A stretch of DNA of 33,537 nt. Source: a virus. The position numbers were made by a program, and so were the translations under genes. Below are positions 1 to 7,863 of this stretch, piece after piece (position 1 is the stretch's first letter; each line of letters begins with the position of its first letter). The notes below the pieces were generated by a model that worked only from the letters and a program-made list of their open reading frames with translations, made no database searches and was not told where the DNA came from. The DNA is taken from positions 1 to 33,537 of IMG/VR virus record IMGVR_UViG_3300008120_000187; one strand, given 5' to 3'.

Positions 1-556
1 CAACAAAATTTGATGGGTATATGAGGGCGTCTCCAGCATTCAGCGACAACTCTTCGCCAATCAATGTAAAAACAAACTCCCCACCCTCAAAGTCATTGTT
101 AAGAACCACCGATGTACTCAAAGTATTGTCTATTGCAGATGACGAAATAACCTCAACTGAATTGTTTTTATAAGAAGCAGCACAATCAGAATGTGGACCC
201 ATTGCAGCATTTGGTGGATACTTAATGTAATGGAGTTGCTTATGCTCTGTTATGCATTCAACAACCGAAGGAAATATTTTGCAGTATCCAACAACTGATT
301 CATACACTTTTCTTTTCAACATTTTTGTAAAATTAACAGAATCTATATTTTCTGAATATCCGATTGGATGAGTAAAAGAACCTGCGTCTTTATCGTATTC
401 ATGGCCGCCAGTGTCGTAAAGTTTCCCATCTCTAGCCGTAAAGCCTTGAGGGGTAATGGAGTTTTCCACCAAAGATACATCGCATGCTTTTATTTCATTA
501 GCATCAAGCATTCCGCGAATAAGAACTATGCCATTTCCTAGGTGGGAAGCATTCAT
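1..556 (-). CDS. 2OG-Fe(II) oxygenase, partial (C-terminus beyond left edge)
   Basis: The frame is open from an ATG at 556 to the window edge (185 codons), so the 3' end is missing. The start overlaps the stop of the upstream gene as ATGA. The protein begins with HLGNGIVLIRG, matching the N-terminal LGGGV..F.N motif of the next two genes. It carries the first half of a double-stranded beta-helix: the metal-binding H122-S-D124 (MGPHSD), then LNNDFEGGEF and GDALIYPSNF, which are typical of prolyl-4-hydroxylase-like oxygenases. The distal His and the 2OG-binding Arg would lie just past the edge. Such enzymes use Fe(II), O2 and 2-oxoglutarate to hydroxylate a substrate; the substrate is unknown. 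It is the last of three tandem paralogues. Confidence 0.85.
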   Translation of the reverse strand, partial: MNASHLGNGIVLIRGMLDANEIKACDVSLVENSITPQGFTARDGKLYDTGGHEYDKDAGSFTHPIGYSENIDSVNFTKMLKRKVYESVVGYCKIFPSVVECITEHKQLHYIKYPPNAAMGPHSDCAASYKNNSVEVISSSAIDNTLSTSVVLNNDFEGGEFVFTLIGEELSLNAGDALIYPSNFV

Positions 557-1413
557 GAGTGCATTCTTTCAACTAGGTGCCACGCTGGTGAATCCTGGCT
601 AACACCAGATGCAGCCATGTAATTTCTGAAATCATCCCTCAGTGTAGGCATGTAAACATTCGTGGATACAGCGGCGAGTTCAGGTTGGGTAATCGGGTCG
701 GCAATAAACTCGTTTGCTGCTGGGTTTGGCGAGCCGTGAGCATACCAACCTAGATATGAATATCTATTTCCTTCTGTTACTGGCTCAACCTCATGTGCAG
801 CCATGAAATTTGATGGGAACATTAAAATGTCTCCGCGGTTTGGGGTATAGCGAATATCCAAATAGTTGAAATAATGTTGGCCACCAGAAAATCCATCATT
901 TAGATATATGAGCGCAGTAACGGTATTTCTGGTTGCAAGTTGGTCTGATGGATGGTCAAATCCGTATGCATAATCTGCACTAGTATCAGAATGAGGGCCC
1001 AAAAAACGGCCGCCGTGTTCAATAGAGTAAGCGACTAGGTGGCCTTTGACTTTCCACCATATATTTTTATACGCTAAAGGAAATTCCACCAAATATTTAA
1101 GTAGATACCTATCTCGTGAATTTTCAAGAAATTTAAGAAACTCAATTACTTCGCTTCTTTCATCCCTGTGTATTGATGCTCCACGACGAGGCATGTTCAT
1201 GGTGTCTTCGTAGTTGAAAAAATAACCACTTTTATTTAGGAATCCGCGTTTCCCAGATTCTGGGTCAATTGCTTCTTTGTACATATCTGCTCGCTCGGCG
1301 GAAACTGAATCTTCAGCAAAACTGCAAGCCCAATCAAAATCAAAAGTCAAGGCGTTCCTGAAGAGCACGACTCCACCACCAAGGTGCTCTAGGGGAACAT
1401 CATTATAAATCAT
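553..1413 (-). CDS. 2OG-Fe(II) oxygenase, prolyl-4-hydroxylase-like
   Basis: A 286-aa protein with a full Fe(II)/2-oxoglutarate oxygenase signature: H141-S-D143 (GPHSDTS), YLNDGFSGG, GDILMFPSNF, the distal H207 (AAHEVEPV) and R217 (GNRYSY) for the 2OG carboxylate. The N-terminus has HLGGGVVLFRN, shared with both flanking genes, and a WW.VKGHLVAY segment aligns with WWRTQGHVVAY of the neighbour at 1403-2320, so the two are clear paralogues. A C-terminal extension of about 60 residues (VYMPTLRDDFRNYM) also has a counterpart there (VWMPEIFRDYAEYL). It overlaps its upstream neighbour by 11 nt. The metal and cosubstrate residues are intact, so it is probably active. The substrate is unknown. Confidence 0.9.
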   Translation of the reverse strand: MIYNDVPLEHLGGGVVLFRNALTFDFDWACSFAEDSVSAERADMYKEAIDPESGKRGFLNKSGYFFNYEDTMNMPRRGASIHRDERSEVIEFLKFLENSRDRYLLKYLVEFPLAYKNIWWKVKGHLVAYSIEHGGRFLGPHSDTSADYAYGFDHPSDQLATRNTVTALIYLNDGFSGGQHYFNYLDIRYTPNRGDILMFPSNFMAAHEVEPVTEGNRYSYLGWYAHGSPNPAANEFIADPITQPELAAVSTNVYMPTLRDDFRNYMAASGVSQDSPAWHLVERMHS

Positions 1414-2320
1414 CTCTGTTTTTTTCCTTTATTACTTCTTGAATCGTTCCATTGCTTTTATTCGTCCTGTTTAGCGGAAGAGTAAGCATGTGGTGGTTAT
1501 CTAGGTCTTTCCCATATTTTGTTTTGAGATATTCAGCATAGTCTCTGAATATCTCTGGCATCCATACTTGAGATGATTTGAGTTTGAATGAATCAGAATC
1601 CGACGGACATATTCCCCTGCTTGGCTCTTCTGAACCGTGAGAAAAATACGATATATATGCATACCGAGAGCCACCAGATAATTCTTTAACCCTATGGGTC
1701 GCCATATAGTTTGATGGAAACATAATCACATCTCCAGATTTTGGTTTATGCGAAATCCCCAAATATGGGAATTCAATTTCACCACCCACATATTGGTATT
1801 GTCCGCATTCCTCTATTGATTCGGCAGAATCGTTCAGATATATGATTGCACCAAGAACATGCCTTGTTGCTACCTGCATATCTGGTACTGCGCCAGGCTG
1901 GTAGTTGACATCATTGTCGGAATGAAAGCCCATGTCGGAGCCGCTCCTGTAGGCAACAACATGACCCTGAGTTCTCCACCACAGCGAAGGAAGAATCATC
2001 GGGAATTGCTCTATGTACCTAATCAGGCAGGTGTAAACAGCATCTTCGCATTTGTTGAAGAATATGTACCTCTCATCATTTTCATCATCTGGCGCAAACC
2101 CCATAATCCTATTCACGCGATAAATATCGCTTAATGGATATCTATGTCCAGAACGGTTTATCGCGTACAGTTCTTTTCCATCGTCATCATGAATGACAGT
2201 AAAGTCCTCATGCACGACCTTTTCATGAAGTTCAGCCAAGTATGGAATTAAAAAATCATGGTTTATTTCAACCATGTTCTTAAACACGAGAACTCCTCCG
2301 CCGAGATTCTCAATTTTCAT
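1403..2320 (-). CDS. 2OG-Fe(II) oxygenase, prolyl-4-hydroxylase-like
   Basis: A 305-aa protein and the first of three tandem paralogues. The N-terminal motif is NLGGGVLVFKN. Catalytic residues visible are H133-S-D135 (GFHSDND), YLNDS, GDVIMFPSNY, the distal H209 (ATHRVKEL) and R219 (GSRYAY). Between the first metal motif and YLND it has a longer loop than its downstream paralogue, and the C-terminus is a basic, polar tail. It starts two bases after the glutathione peroxidase stop, with no strong Shine-Dalgarno, which suggests translational coupling. The family reaction is 2OG-dependent hydroxylation. The protein or other target is not indicated by the sequence. Confidence 0.9.
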   Translation of the reverse strand: MKIENLGGGVLVFKNMVEINHDFLIPYLAELHEKVVHEDFTVIHDDDGKELYAINRSGHRYPLSDIYRVNRIMGFAPDDENDERYIFFNKCEDAVYTCLIRYIEQFPMILPSLWWRTQGHVVAYRSGSDMGFHSDNDVNYQPGAVPDMQVATRHVLGAIIYLNDSAESIEECGQYQYVGGEIEFPYLGISHKPKSGDVIMFPSNYMATHRVKELSGGSRYAYISYFSHGSEEPSRGICPSDSDSFKLKSSQVWMPEIFRDYAEYLKTKYGKDLDNHHMLTLPLNRTNKSNGTIQEVIKEKNRDDL

Positions 2321-2321
2321 A

Positions 2322-2936
2322 TTACAAAACCGCGTCTATTGCTTCCCTGATTGTCCAGGCTGCACCGTGGACAAGAGGCTTGTCGGCAAGGGGCCAGTCT
2401 TGCCAGTTAAACCGCGAGATGAACACACCATCCCTGCTGACCAAAAACTTTTCCCAGTTGTGTGGAATTCGCATCATCGCCTGCATTGCCTTGTTCTGCC
2501 CACGCTGAGCGGTTTCAGAAGAGTCTGCAGTATTGTCGCTAAAGTTGCGTAATTCTGGGCCCTTTAGATATGTGTAAATTGGATGTTCGTCAGGACCGTT
2601 GACATCAATTTTTTCAGTTATTGGGAATGTCACAAATGGGTAATTTTTAGCAATGAATTCAGCAATCTCCTCGTTGCTTGCTGGCTCCATTCCGCCAAAT
2701 TGATTGCACGGGAAACCGACTACAGTAAATCCCCTGTCTTTGAATTCGTCATAAACTTTTTGCAATTCCCACAATTGGCGAGACGCTCGTGCGTATGACC
2801 AAAATTTGCTGCACTGCGGCTCGTATCCACATTTTGATGAAATGTTTACAAATAAAGAAATCTTTCCCCTGACCGATTCAAGCAAGTTCGCTTCACCAGT
2901 CAACGATGATATGTTCATGTCGTACGCAAAACTCAT
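2322..2936 (-). CDS. Glutathione peroxidase-like protein, divergent active site
   Basis: A 204-aa thioredoxin-fold peroxidase. The GPx landmarks are present: FVNISSKCGYEPQ with the peroxidatic Cys36, VVGFPCNQFGG with Gln79, ITEKIDVNG, and a C-terminal EKFLVSRDG. Two things are odd. The usual catalytic WNFxKFL is HNWEKFL here, so the tetrad Trp is replaced by His159 while Asn160 is kept. There is also an insertion of about 15 residues (CSKFWSYARASRQLW) after the active-site PQ. There is no in-frame UGA, so it is a Cys enzyme, not a selenoenzyme. The family reduces peroxides with glutathione or thioredoxin. In this operon it could detoxify peroxide formed by uncoupled oxygenases (inference). 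The start overlaps the upstream stop (ATGA) behind an AGAGG Shine-Dalgarno. Confidence 0.88.
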   Translation of the reverse strand: MSFAYDMNISSLTGEANLLESVRGKISLFVNISSKCGYEPQCSKFWSYARASRQLWELQKVYDEFKDRGFTVVGFPCNQFGGMEPASNEEIAEFIAKNYPFVTFPITEKIDVNGPDEHPIYTYLKGPELRNFSDNTADSSETAQRGQNKAMQAMMRIPHNWEKFLVSRDGVFISRFNWQDWPLADKPLVHGAAWTIREAIDAVL

Positions 2937-3259
2937 TGGTGCCTCTTTGCGGTTAAGGTTGTTGTGACAAATTCTCCGACGCTTACCGTTCCAGCAAACA
3001 GTTCGGAGTTATCCATTTTATTAAAACCCATTGAAACAGATGTGGTCATTGGGGTGTCAATGTCAAAACAGGCACTAAATGAGGACTCGTCAATAGAGTA
3101 GGTGCTGAATTTTGCGCTGCCTCGTTGAGTGGATATTTCTGCTTCTCCAGATACCTCGTCTATGAGCAGCAAGTAGTCTTCTTGACCAAATGGCGTATCT
3201 ACGCTTATGACAAAACTATGAGCGTATTGCTTATCGTGAATAATGTTCTGTGTGTTCAC
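2933..3259 (-). CDS. Small hypothetical protein
   Basis: A 108-aa protein I do not recognise. It starts at GTG preceded by GGAGAAGTAA, a good ribosome-binding site, directly after the stop of the oxygenase at 3260. The sequence alternates polar and hydrophobic residues (SFVISVDTPFGQEDYLLLID, then AGTVSVGEFVTTTLTAKR) and so looks like an all-beta domain. No signal peptide or membrane segment is seen. It sits between an oxygenase and the glutathione peroxidase and overlaps the latter by 4 nt, so it is very probably co-translated with it. It could be a substrate or accessory subunit of the neighbouring enzymes, but nothing in the sequence proves that. Confidence 0.75.
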   Translation of the reverse strand: MNTQNIIHDKQYAHSFVISVDTPFGQEDYLLLIDEVSGEAEISTQRGSAKFSTYSIDESSFSACFDIDTPMTTSVSMGFNKMDNSELFAGTVSVGEFVTTTLTAKRHQ

Positions 3260-3940
3260 TTACTTCTCCAGATAGAACCCGTTGTTCAGCAATCCTAGTG
3301 GTTTTTTGTCTTCGGACCAGACATTGACCACCAGTACCCTGCGAATGCCGTTTTCTGCAGGAGTGGTGTTATGAAGGGCGTGTCCAGCGTCAAATATGAT
3401 TAACCTGTTTGGCTTAAACGCAATTCTCTCGCGTTTTTCAATTGGGGAAGCCATGGAATCAAGCATCCCTCGCTCAAGTTGGGATTTGCTCCCATCTTTA
3501 AGCAAGAATTCATGCAACTCCAAAAATCCACCATCTATTGACTCGTGGTCTGGGTAATACACGCAGCCAATAGTCGGGCCATTGAATATTTGCTGTTCTT
3601 TGTAAAGATGAGAATCTTCATCAATATGCAAGCCTAAATACTGGCCTGGTTTAAATGTTTTGGCCCAATACTCAAAACCAGATATTTCATCTTCTGGAAG
3701 CGGTAAATTGTCTTTCCATATCTCCTGTATCACTCGCTTTTTGAGTGTATTCGCTGGAGACCTCCACCACCCATCCCAGAACATATACGGCGAAAAATAT
3801 GGGGACTCTGGGTCATGGTACTGATGAATTGAGTAATTTACTTTTTCGTCATCACCCATTGATTCTGGGAAAAAAGACTTATCGCTCCTTATCTCGTCCA
3901 ACAATGACTTATCGGTAATGAAATTATCTAATACTTTCAT
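3260..3940 (-). CDS. 2OG-Fe(II) oxygenase
   Basis: A 226-aa single-domain oxygenase, not closely similar to the 1-2320 trio. Visible residues are H105-I-D107 (LGLHIDEDS), IGCVYYPD, an insertion rich in charged residues, NRLIIFDAGHALHNTTP with the distal His (probably H190), and GIRRVLVVNVW with the 2OG-binding Arg (R200 or R201). The N-terminus (MKVLDNFITDKSLLDEI) is the usual opening of prolyl-4-hydroxylase-like phage enzymes. The start codon overlaps the stop of the methyltransferase-like gene as ATGA, implying coupling. The substrate is unknown. Confidence 0.87.
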   Translation of the reverse strand: MKVLDNFITDKSLLDEIRSDKSFFPESMGDDEKVNYSIHQYHDPESPYFSPYMFWDGWWRSPANTLKKRVIQEIWKDNLPLPEDEISGFEYWAKTFKPGQYLGLHIDEDSHLYKEQQIFNGPTIGCVYYPDHESIDGGFLELHEFLLKDGSKSQLERGMLDSMASPIEKRERIAFKPNRLIIFDAGHALHNTTPAENGIRRVLVVNVWSEDKKPLGLLNNGFYLEK

Positions 3941-4662
3941 TGTTTTGTCACAATCGTGAACCCGTAGTGGAGAGGGATGTGATGGACAAAAACAGAGCCA
4001 TTTGACTTCAACTGTTCATGAAGGTCGTGCATTGGGTGTCCATACATATCGTTTTCGTACAAAAATGCCCAATCAGATGTACCGTTTATCAAAATAACAC
4101 CATCGTCTGAAAGCAGATTTATAAACAACTCTATTTGAGATAGTGGCATGTCAATTTGGTTTACCCAAAGTTCTATCAAATCAAATTTACGACTGCTACC
4201 AGCAAAAATTTCTTGCATAGAGATGACATCGTATTCAAGTTTTGCAAATCTTGAGTTTATTGTTTTGAAGCATTTCTCAAAAGTATTTAAAGATATCCCA
4301 TTTAGGAGTGTGGTTTTTATGTTGCTTTCACAGCACTGGACTACACGGGTGCTTGAATAGTCTGGTCCACACAACAAAACAGTTGACGGATTCTTTAGAC
4401 CATATATAAGGTCTTGAAATATTTGCGAGATTGTGTATGTCCTAAAAGAACGCTCATTTGTCTGCTCAAACATTTCCCACGGGAATATTGCTAAGTCAAC
4501 ACCACCAGTCGCTATGTTGCGCCTGTCAAAATCCATTGACGCAGCAAAATCTGCCATCAACTTTGATGAATACCCATAATATTTACCAGGAAAGTCATCT
4601 GAATGGCTTTTGGTTTTTGAAAAGATATCGGCCAGATGAGCAAGATTGTAGTTAGCGTCCAT
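3937..4662 (-). CDS. Class I methyltransferase-like protein
   Basis: A 241-aa protein beginning at the ATG at 4662; a TTG two codons upstream is possible but has poorer support. The core looks like a Rossmann methyltransferase: STVLLCGPDYSS as a degenerate motif I, KTTLLNGIS as the second strand, YDVISMQEIF, then FDLIELWVNQIDMPL and SDDGVILINGTSDW, as in SAM-dependent enzymes acting on small or protein substrates. The canonical GxGxG loop is replaced by CGPDYSS, so SAM binding is uncertain and the enzyme may be altered or only fold-related. It overlaps both neighbours slightly and belongs to the oxygenase island operon. Confidence 0.6.
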   Translation of the reverse strand: MDANYNLAHLADIFSKTKSHSDDFPGKYYGYSSKLMADFAASMDFDRRNIATGGVDLAIFPWEMFEQTNERSFRTYTISQIFQDLIYGLKNPSTVLLCGPDYSSTRVVQCCESNIKTTLLNGISLNTFEKCFKTINSRFAKLEYDVISMQEIFAGSSRKFDLIELWVNQIDMPLSQIELFINLLSDDGVILINGTSDWAFLYENDMYGHPMHDLHEQLKSNGSVFVHHIPLHYGFTIVTKQ

Positions 4663-5125
4663 TTTCAATAACCTGCATTTTGTTAAAAGACCTTCGGACG
4701 CCTCTCAAAAGCGCAATATTTTTTCTTTTTATGTAAGTCTGGCTCGCCGTATCGCATGGTTGACCATGTTTATATTTGTAGACATCTCGTATTTTTTCAA
4801 CAATTGCATCTATTGTCGTTGATGCGATTTCTGAATCCGAAAACCCAAGAATGTACATGTAGGCCATAAATTCCGACTTGTTGAATTCAAGGTCTAAAGT
4901 ACGGTCATACTTGAACTCCGCATTTGCGGCGCATGTATCGGATGGAGAATTCCATGAAATTGTTTCCCCATTTGGGAGACTCTCAACAGGTGGTCCATAT
5001 AAATGGCAGTGTGCGCTATCCCCATCAACCACCCACGACTCACTCTTGGCATCCCAGAAAACAGTTGAATTGTCAAGAGATTTAAAGTCAACTGGGTCAA
5101 TCCCAATTATTGGTTCATTCTGCAT
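4652..5125 (-). CDS. Hypothetical protein
   Basis: A 157-aa soluble protein that I do not recognise. The first half is rich in Trp, Asp and Pro and contains several Cys and His residues (AHCHLYGPP, SDTCAANAEF). The second half is a predicted helical segment (NKSEFMAYMYILGFSDSEIASTTIDAIVEKI) followed by a basic tail. It overlaps the upstream small gene by 11 nt and the methyltransferase-like gene by 11 nt, consistent with tight co-translation. It has no signal peptide or membrane segment. A role with the adjacent oxidative enzymes is only a guess from position. Confidence 0.72.
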   Translation of the reverse strand: MQNEPIIGIDPVDFKSLDNSTVFWDAKSESWVVDGDSAHCHLYGPPVESLPNGETISWNSPSDTCAANAEFKYDRTLDLEFNKSEFMAYMYILGFSDSEIASTTIDAIVEKIRDVYKYKHGQPCDTASQTYIKRKNIALLRGVRRSFNKMQVIENGR

Positions 5126-5309
5126 GACCAGTCAACTTTCTGTATGCGTCAACTTCATGCATAAGGCAACAATACGAATCGTACAGTGCAGAAGACTTTT
5201 CAACTGGAATCTCTTTTAACGAAAAAGCATCAACACCAAGTATTGACGACAAAGTTTTAATTGAGCGTTCTAGGTACTGTGTTGCTTGTTGTCTTGAAAA
5301 GTCATTCAT
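5115..5309 (-). CDS. Small helical hypothetical protein
   Basis: A 64-aa, mostly helical, acidic/basic mixed protein (FSRQQATQYLERSIKTLSSIL, then ALYDSYCCLMHEVDAYRKL). It starts two bases after the upstream oxygenase stop, with an AGGGG element eight bases before the ATG, and overlaps the next gene by 11 nt. Its spacing and strand fit a real operon member rather than a chance frame. No family is recognised. Confidence 0.62.
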   Translation of the reverse strand: MNDFSRQQATQYLERSIKTLSSILGVDAFSLKEIPVEKSSALYDSYCCLMHEVDAYRKLTGHAE

Positions 5310-5311
5310 AT

Positions 5312-5872
5312 CTAACCCCTATAAACGCTCATGTCGGGTATCTCGGTCGTATTTGGCTCAATAGGAGCAAAATTGAAACTTACAGCAACTCTTGGTTCTT
5401 CTGACTGATGCATTGTCGTAAAGTGCGGAACATATGAATTGAAGAATACTACCTTGCCAATTTCTGGTTTTATTTTAACCATTGACTCAATTCTATTAAA
5501 TGCGAAAGAGTGCAGTACGAGTTCGGCTGAATCATCGTCAGATGATGTGTATACAACTCCACTCCAATATTCTTCTGGCCGCATATGGGTATTTGAATGG
5601 TGTGAGTGGTAGGAGACAGATTCGCCCTTGAATGTTGAGACCGCCCATATGTCAATCAGTCTTACTTTGACTGGAAGTGTATTACTGGCAAGGAGTTCAA
5701 TTTTATTGCGCAACGCAGCACATTCTCCTGTTTGCGGGTAAACACGAAAGCCGTACCCTTTTTCAAAAATTAATTTTTGTTGTAATACATCGTTTGTTAC
5801 AGTTCTGTAATCAATGCCGCCGATGCTGTCAACATAGGCGTGGGTTGCCATAAGCGTTATGGATTCGCTCAT
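5312..5872 (-). CDS. Putative 2OG-Fe(II) oxygenase of the Oxy_5 type
   Basis: A 186-aa protein resembling the 2OG-FeII_Oxy_5 group rather than the classical prolyl-hydroxylase group. The first metal motif is a His cluster, YHSHHSNTH (residues 88-96), instead of HxD. It is followed by WSGVVYT, the family's SGvyY signature, then GKVVFFNSYVPHF with the distal H150 and EPRVAVSFNF with R161. The start overlaps the DUF6065-like stop as ATGA. Family assignment is from memory of the motif order. If the His cluster does not bind iron the protein could be inactive or have a different metal geometry. Confidence 0.75.
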   Translation of the reverse strand: MSESITLMATHAYVDSIGGIDYRTVTNDVLQQKLIFEKGYGFRVYPQTGECAALRNKIELLASNTLPVKVRLIDIWAVSTFKGESVSYHSHHSNTHMRPEEYWSGVVYTSSDDDSAELVLHSFAFNRIESMVKIKPEIGKVVFFNSYVPHFTTMHQSEEPRVAVSFNFAPIEPNTTEIPDMSVYRG

Positions 5873-6570
5873 TTTGGTTCTTGTAGTTTTGGTAGTCCCA
5901 AAAATTCTGGACCAATACGGTTACCGTCAGCATCAAGGCCAGTTTTGATTCCCTTTGTCCATGTCCACGGATTTTCCTGTTGGTTTTTCATTTTCATTTC
6001 ACCGTATTTTTGGCGCTGAGAGACAAATTCACCATCTTCAAATAAATCAGTAAATTCTACTTCCGTATTTTGAAGTAGTGAATTATCAAATATATGGAAA
6101 AACATAAACGGACTTCCAGCCTCAAATATCACTGGTTCATTTATTTTGTTAATTTTCCAATTCATCTCAAATGGGTCTGGCCACCAACTTGACGGGATTA
6201 TTGCCGACAACGCTTCTGCTCCATCAACAAAATAATTCGGAGAACCACTAATCCAAAGGTCGTACCCAAGGTCTGTTTGAAATGCGCAATTAGTTCTGAA
6301 TGAAACCATCCCAGAGATATTGCCACTCGCTACTGTCATTCCGTCGTACTCCCCACCAGAAATGATTTGTGCTGGGTTTGTAGTGCCATCCCACTGAACA
6401 ACAACATCATGGGGTAAGCACAATTCCCAGCCGTAGACATTTGCATAGGTCATTGGCAGGCACTGATAGGCATGCTTGTTGTATGTTGCGTCCATCCAAT
6501 CTCGCTTAATACGAGATTGCTTTACTATTGGTAGTTCGTTAGAACTTCTTTTAATAGTTAGGCGTGGCAT
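5869..6570 (-). CDS. DUF6065-like protein
   Basis: A protein of about 233 aa if started at the ATG at 6570; an ATG at 6621 would overlap the upstream gene by about 70 nt and is less likely. The N-terminal half has YQCLPMTYANVYGWELCLP and VVVQWDG, followed by a Trp/Pro-rich middle (IIPSSWWPDPFEMNWKIN) and a C-terminal RQKYGEMK and NPWTWTKGIK. I associate this pattern with DUF6065, a family of unknown function. The predicted mix of strands and conserved aromatics suggests a beta-rich fold. It lies between two oxygenases and overlaps both, so it probably works with one of them. No catalytic motif is evident to me. Confidence 0.68.
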   Translation of the reverse strand: MPRLTIKRSSNELPIVKQSRIKRDWMDATYNKHAYQCLPMTYANVYGWELCLPHDVVVQWDGTTNPAQIISGGEYDGMTVASGNISGMVSFRTNCAFQTDLGYDLWISGSPNYFVDGAEALSAIIPSSWWPDPFEMNWKINKINEPVIFEAGSPFMFFHIFDNSLLQNTEVEFTDLFEDGEFVSQRQKYGEMKMKNQQENPWTWTKGIKTGLDADGNRIGPEFLGLPKLQEPK

Positions 6571-7210
6571 CGTAAGGATTTTTCTTATCCGTGTAATCGT
6601 GGAATGTGTCATTGTAGTCAAACATTGTTACTGCGGCATACTTAGTGCCTTTTGTGACTGGCTTTGAGGCGTGAGCATAAATAAATGTTGACGGAAACAA
6701 GATGATGTCGCCATATGTTGGCTTAAAAGACATCTCTAGGTACGGAAACCATAGTTCTCCACCTTCATACTCATCATTAAGGTACATAACCGACGAGACC
6801 GTGCACACATACGAGAAGCCATGGTCGCTGTGCACATTGAAGTGTTGATTCTCCCTGTACCTCACATAATTAATTGCTTCCATGAAATTCATGCTTATGT
6901 TGTATTTGCTTTGGTAGTCCTGCAGACATGGGATTAAGCCGTTTTTTGTATCTTCGTAGATGTTCTTCATTTCTGAAAATTCATCAGGAAGATGTTTGAT
7001 GTGCTCATTACTAATCTTGCAGTCAACGCAGTCTCTGTACTCTGGCATTTTCTGCCCATATCCGACTAGAGCGTCCATCCACATAAACGGCGCTTGCGTG
7101 CTATTGCCTATAGTCTCTTCAAGGCGTTCGGGTAGTCTGAGTTCTTTTCCAAGCGCGTTCCTGTAGGCGATAATCCCAAATTTTCTATCGCCGATGTATT
7201 CAAAATTCAT
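6551..7210 (-). CDS. 2OG-Fe(II) oxygenase, prolyl-4-hydroxylase-like
   Basis: A 219-aa oxygenase with an AAGGGG Shine-Dalgarno just before the ATG. Motifs are H127-S-D129 (NVHSDHGF), MYLNDEYEGGEL, YGDIILFPSTF and the distal H180 (YAHASKPV). In GTKYAAVT the usual 2OG-binding Arg is a Lys (K190), a position where other phage members also vary; it may still bind 2OG. The N-terminus EYIGDRKFGIIAYRNAL is a diverged version of the LGGGV..F.N motif seen in the genes at 1-2320. It overlaps the DUF6065-like gene by about 20 nt. Confidence 0.87.
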   Translation of the reverse strand: MNFEYIGDRKFGIIAYRNALGKELRLPERLEETIGNSTQAPFMWMDALVGYGQKMPEYRDCVDCKISNEHIKHLPDEFSEMKNIYEDTKNGLIPCLQDYQSKYNISMNFMEAINYVRYRENQHFNVHSDHGFSYVCTVSSVMYLNDEYEGGELWFPYLEMSFKPTYGDIILFPSTFIYAHASKPVTKGTKYAAVTMFDYNDTFHDYTDKKNPYDATPNY

Positions 7211-7219
7211 TGCTTCCCC

Positions 7220-7846
7220 TTAAAGAAGTTCTTCAACTGAATAAAATGTAGGTGTTGTAAATCTATCGTTTCCGATGACTGTTTTTACCCCATGTAAATA
7301 GTGAATATCTCCTGGGTGCATGACGGCTAAACCAGGTCGTGGCTTAACTACCAAGTCGTGTTCTGGGTAGTACAACTCCCCACCGTCAAAATCGTCGTTG
7401 TAATAGAAGAGGCCATTGAGGTCATAGTCGGGAAACGGATTGGGGGACCCATCAAGCATCTGTTTATCTGCATGTGGGCGCTGCTCAAGCCCATCAAACC
7501 ACCTAACTATGACAGGACTTCTTTTGCTTAGTTTGACTTTATAAAAATCTTCTGAGTATTTCTGAAGTTTTACGATATATGAGTCAATAATATCGTGAAC
7601 TTCTGGACTGTATTTTTTGATTAGGTGCGCAGGGCATTGGCGATTATTCCAATATTTAGCGTCGTAAATGCAGACTCCGTTTTCATCGTACTGATTTTCT
7701 GCTGCTGGGTTTTCCCATTCGGTTATTGATTTCGCAAATCCGTAAATTTTCTTCAAGTCTTCAAGTTCAATGAAATTATCAAGAATCAAAATATTGTTTT
7801 TTGTGGTTCCAAAATAGCCAGGCTGAACTTTCCACGGGGAGGTCAT
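7220..7846 (-). CDS. 2OG-Fe(II) oxygenase, prolyl-4-hydroxylase-like
   Basis: A 208-aa oxygenase with H125-A-D127 (RPHADKQ), LFYYNDDFDGGELYYP, a PGLAVMHPGD strand, the distal H185 (YLHGVKTV) and R195 (NDRFTT). All Fe and 2OG ligands are present. The N-terminus ILILDNFIELEDLKKI is the typical family opening. The region around residues 45-75 (NPAAENQYDENGVC) may form a substrate lid. It has an AGGA element eight bases before the ATG and is separated from its neighbours by about 10-17 bases. The substrate is unknown. Confidence 0.88.
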   Translation of the reverse strand: MTSPWKVQPGYFGTTKNNILILDNFIELEDLKKIYGFAKSITEWENPAAENQYDENGVCIYDAKYWNNRQCPAHLIKKYSPEVHDIIDSYIVKLQKYSEDFYKVKLSKRSPVIVRWFDGLEQRPHADKQMLDGSPNPFPDYDLNGLFYYNDDFDGGELYYPEHDLVVKPRPGLAVMHPGDIHYLHGVKTVIGNDRFTTPTFYSVEELL

Positions 7847-7863
7847 TGTTGAATCCTAGCCGA

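Noticed and set aside
2322-2936. Selenocysteine version of glutathione peroxidase
   Set aside because: The catalytic position is a Cys codon and no in-frame TGA occurs before the stop.
4894-5106. Minus-strand 70-aa frame inside 4652-5125
   Set aside because: It lies wholly within another gene with better start and junctions; a shadow frame.
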